Assembly (NCBI GenBank): GCA_963989245.1
Contig: OZ022342.1
Location: 15,335,495-15,399,494, forward strand
DNA: 64,000 nucleotides
Reading direction: 5' to 3'
Source: Nansenia antarctica
Lineage: Eukaryota; Chordata; Actinopteri; Argentiniformes; Microstomatidae
The notes beneath the pieces were generated by a model that was not told where the DNA came from, did not search any database, and worked only from the letters and a program-made list of their open reading frames with translations. The translations under genes were made by a program, and so were the position numbers. Below are positions 22,844 through 35,600 of the stretch, piece by piece; positions within the stretch are counted from its first letter, which is position 1; each line of letters starts with the position of its first letter.

Positions 22844-23086
22844 CTTCGGGGAGTGCTGTCAATTCCTTGCCCAGGTCATTTCCGGGTTGGGAAATCAGCG
22901 TGCCAATCATAACGCTGCACGCGAGTTCTTCTTCCGGTTGTTACACATGTGGGCGTGTCTCCGTGGCGGGAAAAATAAACAAGAGCCGAACTGAACTGTG
23001 TGTGTGTGGGGTACAGACAGTTACACTAAACGTTTACTCTATTATTATTACGAGCCTATATCTAACTGAGAGCTTTGAGAACGACC
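22844..23086. promoter_or_regulatory. Divergent promoter region of rnf121 and xndc1
   Basis: Only 243 bp separate the two start codons, which face outward. The interval is more GC-rich than its surroundings and contains a CCAAT box (22903-22907) and ETS-like TTCCGG half-sites at about 22880 and 22932. It has no recognisable TATA box, typical of a housekeeping bidirectional promoter. Actual transcription start sites cannot be placed from sequence. Confidence 0.6.
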
Positions 23087-26000
23087 ATGGCCCCGGTGAA
23101 AATTAAACATGTTGTTTCTTTCACTTCACAGGTACGTTTTGTTTAGCTAGCAAATTGTAAGTGAGCTCTGTTATGTTAGCCGTAACTTGGAATCAGCTAG
23201 CTGAGCTATCCATACAGGGTATCCGCGGTGTCTTGAAAAGTATTAAAAGTTGATAAATCAATTTTGGGAAAATCAAGACCCTTAATAAGTCTTAAAAAGT
23301 CTTAGCACGATTTTATGAGGTCTTGAATTTTGTAGGTATTTTTCCTTAATTAGACTCTGTCCAAAGAGTTTGAGTCCTAAAACGTTCAAAGTTAAAAGTT
23401 TGTGATGAACCGGAAATCGTGTTGTATGGTAGTGGTCTAGTCTATTGCAAACTAAAACTGTTAAGTTAAAGGTGTCACTGATGTAAACGGTTACAGCTCG
23501 AAGTGACGGTGAGGTCTGGAAAAATATTGACAAGGTCTTTAAAAAGTCTTAGAAAGGTATTGAAATTAACCTCAAGATTCCTGTATATACCCTGTAGCAG
23601 CCAGCTACCATCATCTCACTATCTCACCAAATTGCAGGACATGAAGAATTCTGTGGACACGCTGTGTGATGTGGATGGAGGAGGCACCAGGTCGTGGCTG
23701 TGTGACGCACAGGACCGTAGTGGGGTCCTCAGAGCGGAATTGCAATTGGACCACGCCACACATATCGGATACATCGATGTGGGTGAGGAGGATCATGATG
23801 ATTATGTATGTCTAGTGATATCATATGATGCAATTGCAATGCTTTATAATGAAAACGTATGTCTTTTCAAGGGAACTGTGGATCTGCGTTCATTCAGATC
23901 GACGTTGGGCGCTCCTCGTGGCCCCAGACTCAACCCTACACCACGCTGTTGCCAACAGCAACACTGATGAACCCAGCTGAGTCTCGGCAGGGCACAAGGC
24001 GCACAGCAGTGCGGATGTTCAAGAAAGGTGAGGTAGGCATTTTACATGTGCATAGTTTGTAGGTTATAGATCCTTATTAGATCCATTACATGACAAGAAT
24101 GTGAAGGATACTTTTCATGCCGTATAAAAGACCAATGGAAAGATAAGAAATAGAACAGACAATACTATAATGTATTGAGAAACTATGAGAAACACGTTTT
24201 AAACTAGCCATCCAGACAACGTATATAACAAAAGAGGCTACTTTAGTAACTCCCTGTTCACACCATGTGTCCACCCACAGTTGATTTCCTGTTGGAGGGA
24301 GCAGAGGACAGCTGGGACCGGGTGAGAGTGACTTGCACTCAGCCTTTCAACAGGCATGCCCAGTTTGGCCTGTCCTTCCTGCGCATCCGCAACCTCCAGG
24401 AAGAGAGTGAGGGGGTCTCCACAGAGCAGAGTGTCAAAGAGAGCCAAGGCCAGGTGTGTGCATGGGGCCAATGTGGCGAGCTCTCTGTGTATCTTTCAAA
24501 AAGCCAGACAAGAGTTATGTGTCTTTTGGTGATTGGTGTGCACTGTTATGAGATCCCGCTATAAGTATGTTTTTGACCGGGGGGGGGCTTTACACTTTGG
24601 GGAGGTAGGTGTGTGTATTTTGAGCAAACATCAGAGTCCAAAAGTGTCAGGGTTGTAATTCTCACGTTCTCAACTTATTATTTAGGGAACACCAGACAAA
24701 CCAGCATCAGATGTCAGAGAGTGGCTCTCCAGCCCTGCTGTCCAGAGAACCTTCTTTGGGGGAATAAAAGGGTGAGTGGGGGTGGTTACGGTCAAACATG
24801 ATATTGTCTTGTTTTCTGGGGGGGTGTCCTTGCCATCTTAGCTATCCACATTCGTTTTTTTTTTTTATGTGAATGTTAACTGTTTTGTTTGTGTTAGTTG
24901 CTGGGCATAACATTTAATTTACCAGTTGACATGATCAATAATAGTATTATTATGATAGTAATTAATAGATATCGAAACTAACAGAAACTGTGCTTTTAGG
25001 GAGGGTTGTTCAGAGGACGCCCAGAGGAGCAAGTTGGGTCTGAGCAGAACAACTCGAATGGTCCGCACAGCCGCCCAGGCCAGTCGGTGCTCTTTTCCCA
25101 TGTCTCCCTGCAGCACATCCCCGGGGCTCATAATACAGCGACCCCGTCATACAGCCAAGTCAGACACCGCTACTGCCAACAAAGGCAAGGCAGATGTCCA
25201 TGGTGGAAATATGCACCCTCATACTGGTAAGAAACGCAACTTAACTACTTTCACTCAAATGCTATCTATCAATGTATTGATATATAGCTCTGGAAAAAAA
25301 TTCAAGAGACCACTCCTAATGTCTCGTAAATCAGCCTGTATGTGGCAGCCATTCCATTCCAGTGTCTGTTGAATTCCAACACAGGGCACACCTCATTCTA
25401 CTTAGTGAGGTACTGATTAGGTGATCACCTGAACCGAATCTTATTTAACATGGAAAAGTAGTAGCCCAGTAGTAGTCATCACTATCCTCTTGTAATAGGA
25501 CTAGCTGGATGGCAAAAACAGTGCTAGTAGTACTTCAAAAGTAATTGGAATCAAAAAAGAACTATTGACCTGCCAAAAGAGTTGAAAAGAAAAAGGTTTG
25601 AGTGAGGAAAAGAAGGGTTAAATCCTGGCTTTACTGAGCGTCAGGTTGCTTCCATCCTTAAAATGTCAAAGACGGCGGTTCATAAGATCACAGTCATGCA
25701 GCAGACATTGGGGACAACAAAGTTACAGACCAGCAGAGAGTGAAAACAACTCTCCACTGACCGGGAAGACCGCCAACTCATTCGAATGTCACTCAACAAC
25801 TGTAGGATGACATCAAGTGACCTACAAAATAATGGCAAACAGCAACTAGGGTGAAGTGCACGGCAAGAACGGTTCGAAACAGGCTCCTAGGGGCAGGGCT
25901 GAAGTTGTGCAAAGCTAGAAAAAAGCCCTTCATCAATGAGAAGTAAAGAAGAGCCAGTCTGAGGTTTGGAAAAGACCATGAGGATTGGACCGTAGAGGAC

Positions 26001-28342
26001 TGGAGTACGGTCATCTTCTCTGATGAGTCAAATTTTCAGCTTTGCCCAACACCTGGTCGTCTAATGGTTAGACGGAGACCTGGAGAGGCCTACAAGCCAC
26101 AGTGTCTCGCACCCACTGTGAAATTTGGTGGAGTATCTGTGATGATCTGGGGGTGCTTCACCAAGGCTGGAGTCGGGCAGATTTGTCTTTGTGAAGGACG
26201 CATGAATCAAGCCACATACGTCCTAGAAGAACCTCCCCAACTCTGAGGATTGGTTTTTTTCCAGCAGGACAATGCTCAATGCCACATAGCCAGGTCAATC
26301 AAGGTGTGGATCTCCAATCTTCAGACCTGAATTCCATTGAAAACCTCTGAAATGTAATGAAGAGGAAGATGGATGGTCAGGTGCTTTAATTTTTTTCCCC
26401 AGCAGTGGCATAAAGTCACCCAACAGCAATGTGAAAGACTGGTGGAGAGCATGCCAAGACGCATGAAAGCTGCCAAATGAAATCATGGTTATTCCACCAA
26501 ATATTGATTTCCTCCTAAGTTAAAACATCAGTATTTGTGTTGTTCAAAAACGAATATGAACAGGGGTGCACATAACTGGTGCGCCAGTGCGCATGCGTCG
26601 CCAAAATGCATGCTGCGCGGCAGATCAGCCGCATGAGGGCGCTTTTGCGCACCCAAAAAAAAAAAAAAAAGTTGATCACAAAAAAAACATCCTCTACCAT
26701 GGTTGAAATTGAGGACAGTGATAATTTACAGCAGTCAAGAGAGCAGTGATGATGACGATTAAGCTTGTAGTATAAATAACTGCTTAGGCTGTAACTTTTT
26801 GTTGAAAAGTTGATTTCAGTGTTTACAGAACAGAGCAGTGCTTAAAGAGATCAGTTGATTTCATTGTGTTTAAAGGAGTCTGACAGACTTTCATGCTTAA
26901 AGAGCAGTCATTTGATTTTGCATTTGTTTCTTTTGTTTTGCACACAATCATTTGTTCGTTCATCTTTATTTATGAATAAATGTCGTTTTGCTAATATAAG
27001 TTATCCATGTATCCCTTTTTCATCCATCCTGTGGGACGGGTCGTGACTCGCGAGCTCGGGGAGCACCAAGCAGCATCCCTAGGTGCTCCTCTGAGCACTG
27101 GCCCCAAAAAGTTATGTGCACCCCTGAATATGAACTTGTTTTCTTCTGAAAACACTGCATCTTTTTTGTTATTTTGACCAGTTGTCATTTTCTGCAAATA
27201 AATGCTTTTTTAAAATAGTTTTTGTTGGAATTTGGCAGAAATGTTGTCAGTTGTTTATAGAATACATTTAACTCAGACATGTACCTATAAATAGTAAAAC
27301 CAGTAAAACCATTTTGCAGTGGTCTCTTGATTTTTTTCCAGAGCTGTCTTTTAATGTTCAAAACACAACTTGGATAATAAGTTCTATTTTTCTAAACCTC
27401 TTTTCAGCTTCAAAGGCTTGTTTAATTACTGCTCACAACTCCAAGGAAAACACTTCACAGCTGAAAAGAAAAGAAAACTCCAAAAGCAGGTATTAGTCGA
27501 TATTTCTGATGAGTGTTGGTGTGGCACTGTGACAGGTTATCAGTAGGATTTAGCTCAGTGGGGTGATACTAAAGGCTCTCTGTGCGGTGCCCCTGTAGTT
27601 TATCCCAGATCTGCACTTATGGACGACTAATCAATCTTCAGTGCTCGGAATCGATTCCTGCTCATTCCCTTCCTTTTTCAGGCAAAACAAGCTAAATGGC
27701 ACCCCCTCCTGTAAGCAGAGAAAACCTGAACTCAGTGAGAGGTCGACATCTACCCCACTTGTCCCCACACTCACAGACCCTCCTCACTCCTTTTCGGATG
27801 CTCAGGACACTGGAATCCTTGAGACCACTTGCCCAATATGTGGAGGTGTGTACATGTGGGGAGGTAGAAATCGGAGGATAGGCTCAGTGTAATGAATGGA
27901 ATGAGGAATGTGTGTGTTTGATACCATTCCTCATTCAATTCCATGCATTACATTTAGCACATCTTCCAATTTCTGCCTCCACTGGAGTCTGTGCATGTGT
28001 AAGTGTATGCATTAGAAGTAGTACACTGATTGACTGTTATAATCTGTTATAATACTGTTATAATAATAAGTCTGGTTGTATTCATGCAGATTTTCTGTCT
28101 TTCTCTCTGCTACAGTATTCTTCACCGAAGACTACCTTCCCTTCCATGCATCTTCCTGTCAAGGGGTGGAGACAAGGACGCACCCTGGGGTCATCAGTCC
28201 TCTCACCTCTCCTGACCCTAACCCCAGCCCAGAAGAGGCCATGTTGCCCTGCCCACTCTGCTCTGTCAGATTCCCCCTGTCCCACATCCAGCTTCACGCT
28301 AGCACCTGTGGAGATGCTACAGAGGTCATTTGGGTGGACTAA
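23087..28342 (+). CDS. xndc1: XRCC1 N-terminal domain-containing protein with two C2HC zinc fingers
   Basis: Nine exons close in frame: 23087-23131, 23638-23782, 23872-24027, 24281-24453, 24686-24771, 25000-25226, 27408-27489, 27682-27845 and 28116-28342 (434 residues). The start MAPVKIKHVVSFTSQ, then LQLDHATHIGYIDVGNCGSA, RSSWPQTQPYTTLLP and QPFNRHAQFGLSFLRI trace the XRCC1 N-terminal beta-sandwich (about residues 1-165). In XRCC1 itself this fold binds DNA polymerase beta. A basic, low-complexity middle follows. The C-terminus has two C2HC fingers, CPICG...HASSC and CPLC...HASTC. In rodents this gene lies directly upstream of Trpc2 and can be spliced into it; here trpc2 also follows on the same strand, 1.3 kb on. 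Its function is not established. Intron 6 carries the Tc1/hAT nest. Confidence 0.9.
23215..23594. mobile_element. MITE in xndc1 intron 1
   Basis: The ends 'cagggtatccgcgg' and 'tgtatataccctg' are imperfectly complementary, and 'aaaaagtctta' motifs recur inside. This is the pattern of a widespread teleost hAT-type MITE. No clean target duplication could be read. Confidence 0.45.
25286..27345 (+). mobile_element. Tc1-like transposon, degenerate, interrupted by a hAT MITE
   Basis: Terminal inverted repeats of about 28 bp (agctctggaaaaaaattcaa at 25286, its complement ending 'tttttccagagct' at 27345) bound the element. Inside, plus-strand frames read DRQLIRMSLNNCRMTSSDLQ, then VRTVLRR-like text, then LRFGKDHEDWTVEDWSTV, IFSDESNFQLCPTPGRLM and VKFGGVSVMIWGCFTKAGVG. 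These are the helix-turn-helix and DDE blocks of a Tc1 transposase. Frameshifts and stops show it is dead. Its 3' part is split by the element at 26561-27126. The host position is xndc1 intron 6. Confidence 0.85.
26561..27126. mobile_element. hAT-type non-autonomous element, copy A (566 bp)
   Basis: The ends are caggggtgcacataact and its complement agttatgtgcacccctg. A perfect 8-bp target duplication AATATGAA lies at 26553-26560 and 27127-27134, diagnostic of hAT transposition. No transposase is encoded. It is inserted in the 3' part of the Tc1-like element, so it is younger than that element. A longer relative in opposite orientation is at 34469-35505. Confidence 0.9.
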
Positions 28343-28519
28343 GACTTATACGCATAGGACATGTTTCTGCTTTTAATAACGGGGTTGCAATCATTGTCAA
28401 CCTATTGTTTTTAGTATATGGACATTTGTGTTTTACTGACGTGTGTGTGTGTATTAGTATATTGTGTATAGGTTGAAAATACGTTCCTTTCCTTTCCTGT
28501 ATTCCCCAGTCTACTAAGG

Positions 28520-28875
28520 GAAGAGTAAAAAAAAATATAATCTCAGACTGTTCTTACATTATGAACAGGAGGCCTACTGCAGTTTTCTTCAGTTGTTTTT
28601 TGTTCGTGGGTCTTTCTTCTCTTTATGGTAGACTTGGATAATGATATGCCTACCTCCTGGAGACTGTTCTTCACTTGGCTGGATGTTGTGATGGGGTTTT
28701 TCTTTACCATGTAAAGGATCCTGCGATCATCCACCACTGTTGTCTTCCATGGACATCCAGACCGTTTTGTGGTGCCGAGATCACCAGTGTGGTCTTTATT
28801 TTTCAGCATGTACCAAACTATTGATTTGGACACTCCTAATGTTCCCGCTATCTCTTTGATGGATTTTTATTTAAT
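28520..28875 (-). mobile_element. Tc1-like transposase N-terminal fragment
   Basis: The minus strand reads SKSIVWYMLKNKDHTGDLGT, then RSGCPWKTTVVDDRRILYMV and VKNSLQEVGISLSKSTIKRR. This is the N-terminal paired-like DNA-binding region of a Tc1 transposase. The catalytic domain and the inverted repeats are missing or unrecognisable, so it is a truncated copy between xndc1 and trpc2. Confidence 0.8.
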
Positions 28876-29662
28876 TTTTGCAGCCTAAGGATGGCCTTTT
28901 TCACTTGCATTGAGAGCTCCGTTGACCGCATGTTGTGCATTTACAGCTTCTACCCACACAAGTCCATGAAACAGCTTTTGTGTCAATTGTCCAATACCTT
29001 TGGTCCTTTGGATGTGAATACACTCAATTTAAAGTCTGCACTTTAAGCTTTATTGAGATAATACCAATGTCTGGTCTAAATTGTATGCGAATAGCTGCAA
29101 AATATGTTGAAAATATGAAATATGTTGAATTTAAAAATGGTTGATGTGTTGAATACCTATTTTCCCCACTGTATAATATAAACAGTATTAAAGTTTGACT
29201 ATTCAGTGTATGGTTATGGTATATCAGGGGAAAATAGAATAGACTATCAACAGTATTAAAATGGTTAATGTATCTCTTATTGGCTGCTTGTTTTTTTTCA
29301 TCACTGAACTTCCCTTCCCTTCATTCCAGTCCCTTAGGGGACCAATGCCCTGGTAGTTAACAGCTGTGTCAATTACACCATAGCAGTGTTTTCATTGGGG
29401 AGGGCCGTATTAACACTGTTTTTTGGAGGTACGCTCCCTGGTTTGGGTCTAGCCAGGCGTGTAACACTGAAATGGTTGCTTTTTAATTGGCCCTTTCCCA
29501 TGGGAGCGGATATCTGTTATTTGGTTTGTGGGGAGTGAATCCACGCTCTGTAGCCAGCAGCTCAGTTCACCTTACACTGGGGGCACTGATACAGTGAGCT
29601 TCTCCCTCTCTCATGATCCTCAACTTAGGGATAATAACGTTTATACTGAGGGAGTGAAAAAC

Positions 29663-32600
29663 ATGGAAAACCTCACGGTAAGTGGATTTAAAATATATAT
29701 ACAGTATATATATATATATATATATATATAATATGACTTTGCAAACAGATCTTGATGAAGATAATGGCACTTTTAGATTATCTATTTTAGATTATCAGTC
29801 GTTTGATTCAGATTCAATTTAATTGTCATTGGCAGAGTACAAGCACAAAGACAACGAAACGCATTCGGCATCAGTCATTTCTAGGATGTTTGCAACTAAA
29901 CATATCTTCTACAGTAAATCTATTTATTTCAGTTTAAACAAGCAAACCATTCATTGATAGTTGTCTTCATAATGTATTCCAGTTTACTATTCATATCAAA
30001 ATATTTTGTCCCACTATAATATCTGCTTGGTATTCATAACATCCTATTTATTAATGTGCACCTGTTGAGATGGTAGATGATAGATAGTGGAAATGTATGA
30101 TTATTGATTATTAATTAATATTGCCATTTTAATAAAAGATCTATACATTAATTGGTGCTTTGGATGAAATGCGCTGCTTCCTTGGATTTATAGAGACCAA
30201 AACAGTAAGCTGTGTTTGCCTGTGGTTTTAGCCAGAGCAATGGCGCGAGATTGTGAACAAGAAGATGTGCTTCCCTCCGGAGCTGATTGGTGCCATCCAG
30301 GAGGGGAACCTAGTCACTGTGAGTGGCCTGCTAAAGACGGGTGATGGCATCATCCGCCAGCTGGACGACTCTGAGGATCGCCTGTGGAGAGAGGCCCTCA
30401 ACCTGTCTATCCGTCTGGGCAATGAGGACACCATGGATTCCCTCCTCCAGGGGATCAAGTTTGATTTCCGCCAGATCCACGAGGCACTGTTGGTTGCTGT
30501 GGACACCAACCAGCCCCGTGTTGTGAAGCGCCTGCTGGACCGACTTGACATGGAGAAAGGAAACAAGATGGATGTGCGCTCCTTCTCTCAGGCCATCTTC
30601 GACCAATCCATCGATGACTCCCAGTTTGCTCCTGGGGTGACCCCGCTGACCCTGGCCTGTCAGAAGGACCTGTATGAGATCGTCACCATGCTGACTCAGA
30701 AGGGCCATGTCATTCCCCGGCCTCACAAGATCTCCTGTGCCTGCCTGGAGTGCCGTAACGGCCGCCAGTACGACCTGCTCAAGTTCTCTCTGTCCCGCAT
30801 CAACACCTACCGTGGCATCGCAAGCCGCGCCTACCTGTCCATCACCTCGGAGGATGCCATGCTAAGCGCCTTCAGCCTCAGCAGGGAGCTCCGCAAGCTC
30901 TCTAAGAAGGAGCCTGAGTTTAAGGTTCTTGCTTATAACTACCTTTATAACTACCCTGGTGTCTGTCATAGGTTCATAGGAGTGAGTAGGAGTTCATTGA
31001 TTGTGGTGTCTCACCCCCAGCCACAGTACCTGGGCCTAGAGGAGCTCTGCCAAGAGTTTGCCGTAGAGCTGCTGGGGATGTGCCGCAATCAGAGTGAGGT
31101 CACCACCATCCTTAATAGCTGTGGAGACGAGAGCCAGGACGCTCTGAACCAGCAGGCCTTTGAGGAGGGCATCCCCAACCTGTCACGCCTGCGTCTCGCT
31201 GTCAACTACAACCAGAAACAGGTACTGTAGCGTTGAGTAATCAGACATATACAGTTAGCTGTGTGAGTATATTCAATTGAAAATCCATGCCTGTCTGTGT
31301 CTCCTGTAATAAAAGTCTCTCTCTCTGCCTCTCTCTCCAGTTTGCGGCCCACCCTATCTGCCAGCAGGTACTGTCATCTATCTGGTGTGGGAACCTGTCT
31401 GGGTGGAGGGGCAGCCGGACAGCCTGGAAACTGCTAGTGTCTGTGGGAATCTTCTTCACCATGCCCCTCCTCTGCCTCATCTACTGGATCGCACCCAAGT
31501 CCAAGGTCAGCTGATGTAAAGGTGATCATGTGTGAATCTCAGGCTGTGTCAGGCTTTGCCTGCGGATGATTGTCCCAGTTTGCTTGTTGATGCGGCTATA
31601 TCTCTCTCAGGTGGGAAAAACGTTGAAGATCCCAGTGATCAAGTTCCTCCTTCACTCTGCCTCTTACATGTGGTTTCTCATCACATTGCTGGGAGAGTCA
31701 ATCACCATGGAGATGTATAGGGATGAATTTGCTTCACGCCAGCAGAACATCCTGCACAGCTCATTCCACATGGTGTGGGTGGTCGGTGAGTCTACACTCT
31801 GGTGCATGCATAGCACCCAAATCTAATGCATGCATAGTACCCAATATTTAAGCCTCAACTAGGACTTTCATTGAATTTGGGTCACTGTGTACTATGGATG
31901 CTGTGTCCATTTCCATAGTTTTTTTTTTACAAAACAATCATCTTGAAATTGCAATTTGGGATTAAACTTTAAATGTATCAATTAAGTGAAAGTTTGTCCA
32001 TACTGTGCTATCCATCCCCTTTAGGGTTTTTCTGGTATGAGTGTAAGGAGGTGTGGATAGAGGGTCTGCAGAGCTACTTCCTGGACTGGTGGAACTGCTT
32101 AGACATGATGGTTCTCAGCATGTACCTGGCCTCCTTTACTCTGCGTGTGCTCATCATGCTCAAAGGTCACTTCCTGTGCCAGGCCCCTGATGGGACAGAG
32201 GAGTGTGCCTACTTCACTCAGACTGGTGAGAAAGTGTATCCAACCACAGTCAGGGGTTTGGTGTTAGATTTGAGATTGAAGATGAACACAAACTCATGCT
32301 AAACTGGCCCATTTTGATGTTTGACTGTCCTGTAGTGCGTCAGGAGTGGCATCAGGAGGACCCCCAGCTCATTGCTGAGGTGCTGTTTGCAGTGACCAGC
32401 ATGCTGAGCTTCACCCGCTTGGCATACATTCTGCCTGCACAGGAGTCTCTGGGGACTCTGCAGATCTCTATAGGGAAGATGATTGATGACATGATGAGGT
32501 ACGGTCCACAACAACATGGTAGTGGTGGTCTAGTGGATAGTGAGTTGGACTTGTGATCAGAAGGTTGTGAGTTCAAATCCCGCCTGAAACCACACCACTA

Positions 32601-35600
32601 CTAGTGTGCCCTTGAGTAAAGCACTTAGCCCTCAGTTACTCCAGGTGGGAATGTCCCTGTAATTCGTAATTGTAAGTCGCTTTGGATTAAAAGCGTCTGC
32701 TAAATGGCAAAATTAAAATTAATTAAAATTAACAACATAGGCTCTGTGCTGTACACAAAGTTCCTGTTTGTGATACACTATCATGACAAGATTCTCTAAG
32801 ATACTTGCTCACATGAGACAGAAAGAAATGTGACTTTTTTTTTTTAATCTTCCTAGGTTCATGTTCATATTGATGATCATTGGAACCGCCTTTCTCTGTG
32901 GTATCAATAACATCTATGTTCCTTATGTCCTCTCTCCGCATCTTGGACAGTAAGAATATTCATGTTCATAATTCACTTACAGTATTATGTCACTCATGGT
33001 ATGCTAACCCTCATAACCTTAAACCTGTTCTACTCCTTAGGTTTAACGAGACCTTCCGTTTCCTGTTCTGGACCATGTTTGGTGTAGCCAACCAGGACTA
33101 TGTGGACATGTCGGAGTTTGTCGTGGCAGAGTTTGTGGGCAGGATCCTTTACGGTATCTTCACACTAGTCATTGTGATCGTGCTGCTCAACATGCTCATT
33201 GCCATGATCACCAATTCCTTTCAGAAGATTGAGGTGAGCTTGCTGGAGACAGTCCCACTCATAGGCAGGATAGATGCAATGTGCATTATAAACATATTGT
33301 GAAATCCAGGAGAGAAGGATTGGCCCTGACTGCTCGCCTGTTTCCTCTTAGGATGATGCTGATGTTGAGTGGAAATTTGCCCGATCCAAGCTATATCTTA
33401 GTTACTTCAGAGAAGGCCTCACCATGCCTGTTCCCTTCAACGTAATCCCCTCCCCCAAAGCTTTCTTCTACCTCATACGGTACATTACAATACTATTATA
33501 CTATTATATGTTATAATATATGTTATAATACGGCAGGTTATATTGTGTGTTATGCTTCCTCTCGGAGGGACACAACAACCTCAATCTCCCCAAAAAAATC
33601 TCATATTTCCTGCTTTCATTCTATCCAAGGGGTACTTTTCGGCGAATCTGCTGCTGTTGTAATTTTAACTCAACACCAGAGTATCCTGCAATAACCTCCA
33701 TGGTAAGTCGCTACATCACAATAACCTCCATGGTAAGTCTCTGAATCACAATAACCTCCATGGTAAGTCTCTAAATCACAATAACCTAAATGGTAAGTCA
33801 CTACATCACAATAACCTCCATGGTAAGTCTCTAAATCACAATAACCTCCATGGTAAGTCTCTAAGTCACAATAACCTCCATGGTAAGTCACTACATCACA
33901 ATAAACTCCATGGGAAGTCTCTACATCACAATAACCTCCATGGTAAGTCTCTACATCACAGAAGCCAGAGTCAGGTGGTACAGTCATACAGAAAAAGGAC
34001 TATCATGTCTAGAATCACAGTAATTGAATATCAACACATATTGGTATGTTGTCAGATTCTGAAAATATCTGTGTTCCCCTTGTCCAGTCCAATGGGAAGG
34101 GAGATGATGGAGGAGGGCCGGGGGAAAGCCAGATACCATACCGCCAGCAGGTGATCCGGGCCCTGGTGCAGCGCTACATTGAGTCTGCACGCCGCGAGTT
34201 TGAGGAGACCAAGCGAAAAGGTACCCATAGGACTTGATAATCATCAGTAAAGTGACCTGTTTATGTTTTAATGGTCACATTAAATAGTTCTGAATTGGCA
34301 CTCACATCGTGTGCTGGACCCAAGGCATGGCAAGTTTATTTATATAGCACATTTCATACAACAGAGGCAATTAAAAATGCTTCACATAGAGCATAAAAAT
34401 ACAATGAAAGAAGAATAAGTAAGAAAATAAAAGTAATACAAATATATATATAAAATAAATGTAATAAGCAGGGGTGCACATAACTTTTTGGGGCCAGTGC
34501 TCAGAGGAGCACCTAGGGATGCTGCTTGGTGCTCCCCGAGCTCGCGAGTCACGACCCGTCCCACCGGATGGATAAAAAAGGGATACATGGATAACTTATA
34601 TTAGCAAAACGACATGACTGTTGATTGTGTGCAAAACAAAAGAAACAAATGCAAAATCAAATGACTGCTCTTTAAGCATGAAAGTCTGTCAGACTCCTTT
34701 AAACACAATGAAATCAACTGACATCTCTTTAAGCACTAACTGAATGTCTGTTCTTTAAACACAATGAAATCAACTGACATCTCTTTAAGCACTGCTCTGT
34801 TCTGTAAACACTGAAATCAACTTTTCAACAAAAAGTTACAGCCTAAGCATTTACTTATGCTACAAGCTTAATCATCATCACTGCTCTCTTGACTGCTGTT
34901 AATACTGTCCTCAATTTCAACCATGGTAGAGGATGTTGTAGGGCCTACAATGTAGGCTATCACTTTAAATAGCTCATTATTTTGATTGTGCAACAAAGTT
35001 GTTGTTTTTTCTTCTAATATAATTCCCAACCATATCCTGGGTCAGGGGTCTAGGTGCGATAATGAAGCTGTAAAACAAACGTCTGAACGTTTGAAAGCTT
35101 CAGAGAAAAGAAACGTGAAGTCCCTTGGTGTTGTTTTTCCTTTTAGCGACGAGTCGTTCGGGACTGAATTTTCACGTGTCGGCGTGATAACCGTGCGATA
35201 CGCGATACGCGGAATGAAAGTACAAGTTACGATACTTTCCGAATGTTTTCGTGAGGGGAGTCGCCGTGGTCGTCGTCGGTCGACTGTTCGTCGGGCCTTC
35301 GGCTGAGGGGACGGCAAATAGTTACTTAGTGGGGCTTGCAGTGATGCAGCAGTCAGCAGTCAGCAGTTGGATTTTGAGGAAGTAAATTCCTCTCCCAGCG
35401 CTTCCAGCTGTTGGTGCGCAAGAGCGCTTTCATGCCACTGATCTGCTGCGCAGCATGCATTTTGGCGACGCATGCGCACTGGCGCACCAGTTATGTGCAC
35501 CCCTGGTAATAAGCATAGTTTATAAAGTGCTAGTGTTTAGTCGTAAATGCTGCAGAACATGAAGGTTTTTAACCTAGTTTTAAATATATTAGAGTTTGGA

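Noticed and set aside
26064..26246. Plus-strand frame GRLMVRRRPGEAYKP... as a gene
   Set aside because: It is the DDE part of a Tc1 transposase with frame breaks on both sides; kept under the mobile element.
32514..32580. tRNA gene candidate (A- and B-box-like text)
   Set aside because: The fold is degenerate and it is fused to the LINE-shared SINE tail, so it is a SINE head, not a tRNA.
33691..33960. Direct repeats considered as a CRISPR array
   Set aside because: The repeats are contiguous with no spacers, and the context is a vertebrate intron.
33670..33987. Minus-strand 105-codon frame with repeated GYCDLETYHG units
   Set aside because: It arises only because the 30-bp minisatellite is divisible by three. 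There is no promoter or homology, and trpc2 runs on the other strand.
34986..35317. Overlapping 106- and 91-codon frames on both strands inside hAT copy B
   Set aside because: Neither matches a hAT transposase or BED finger, and both lie in the extra interior of a non-autonomous element.
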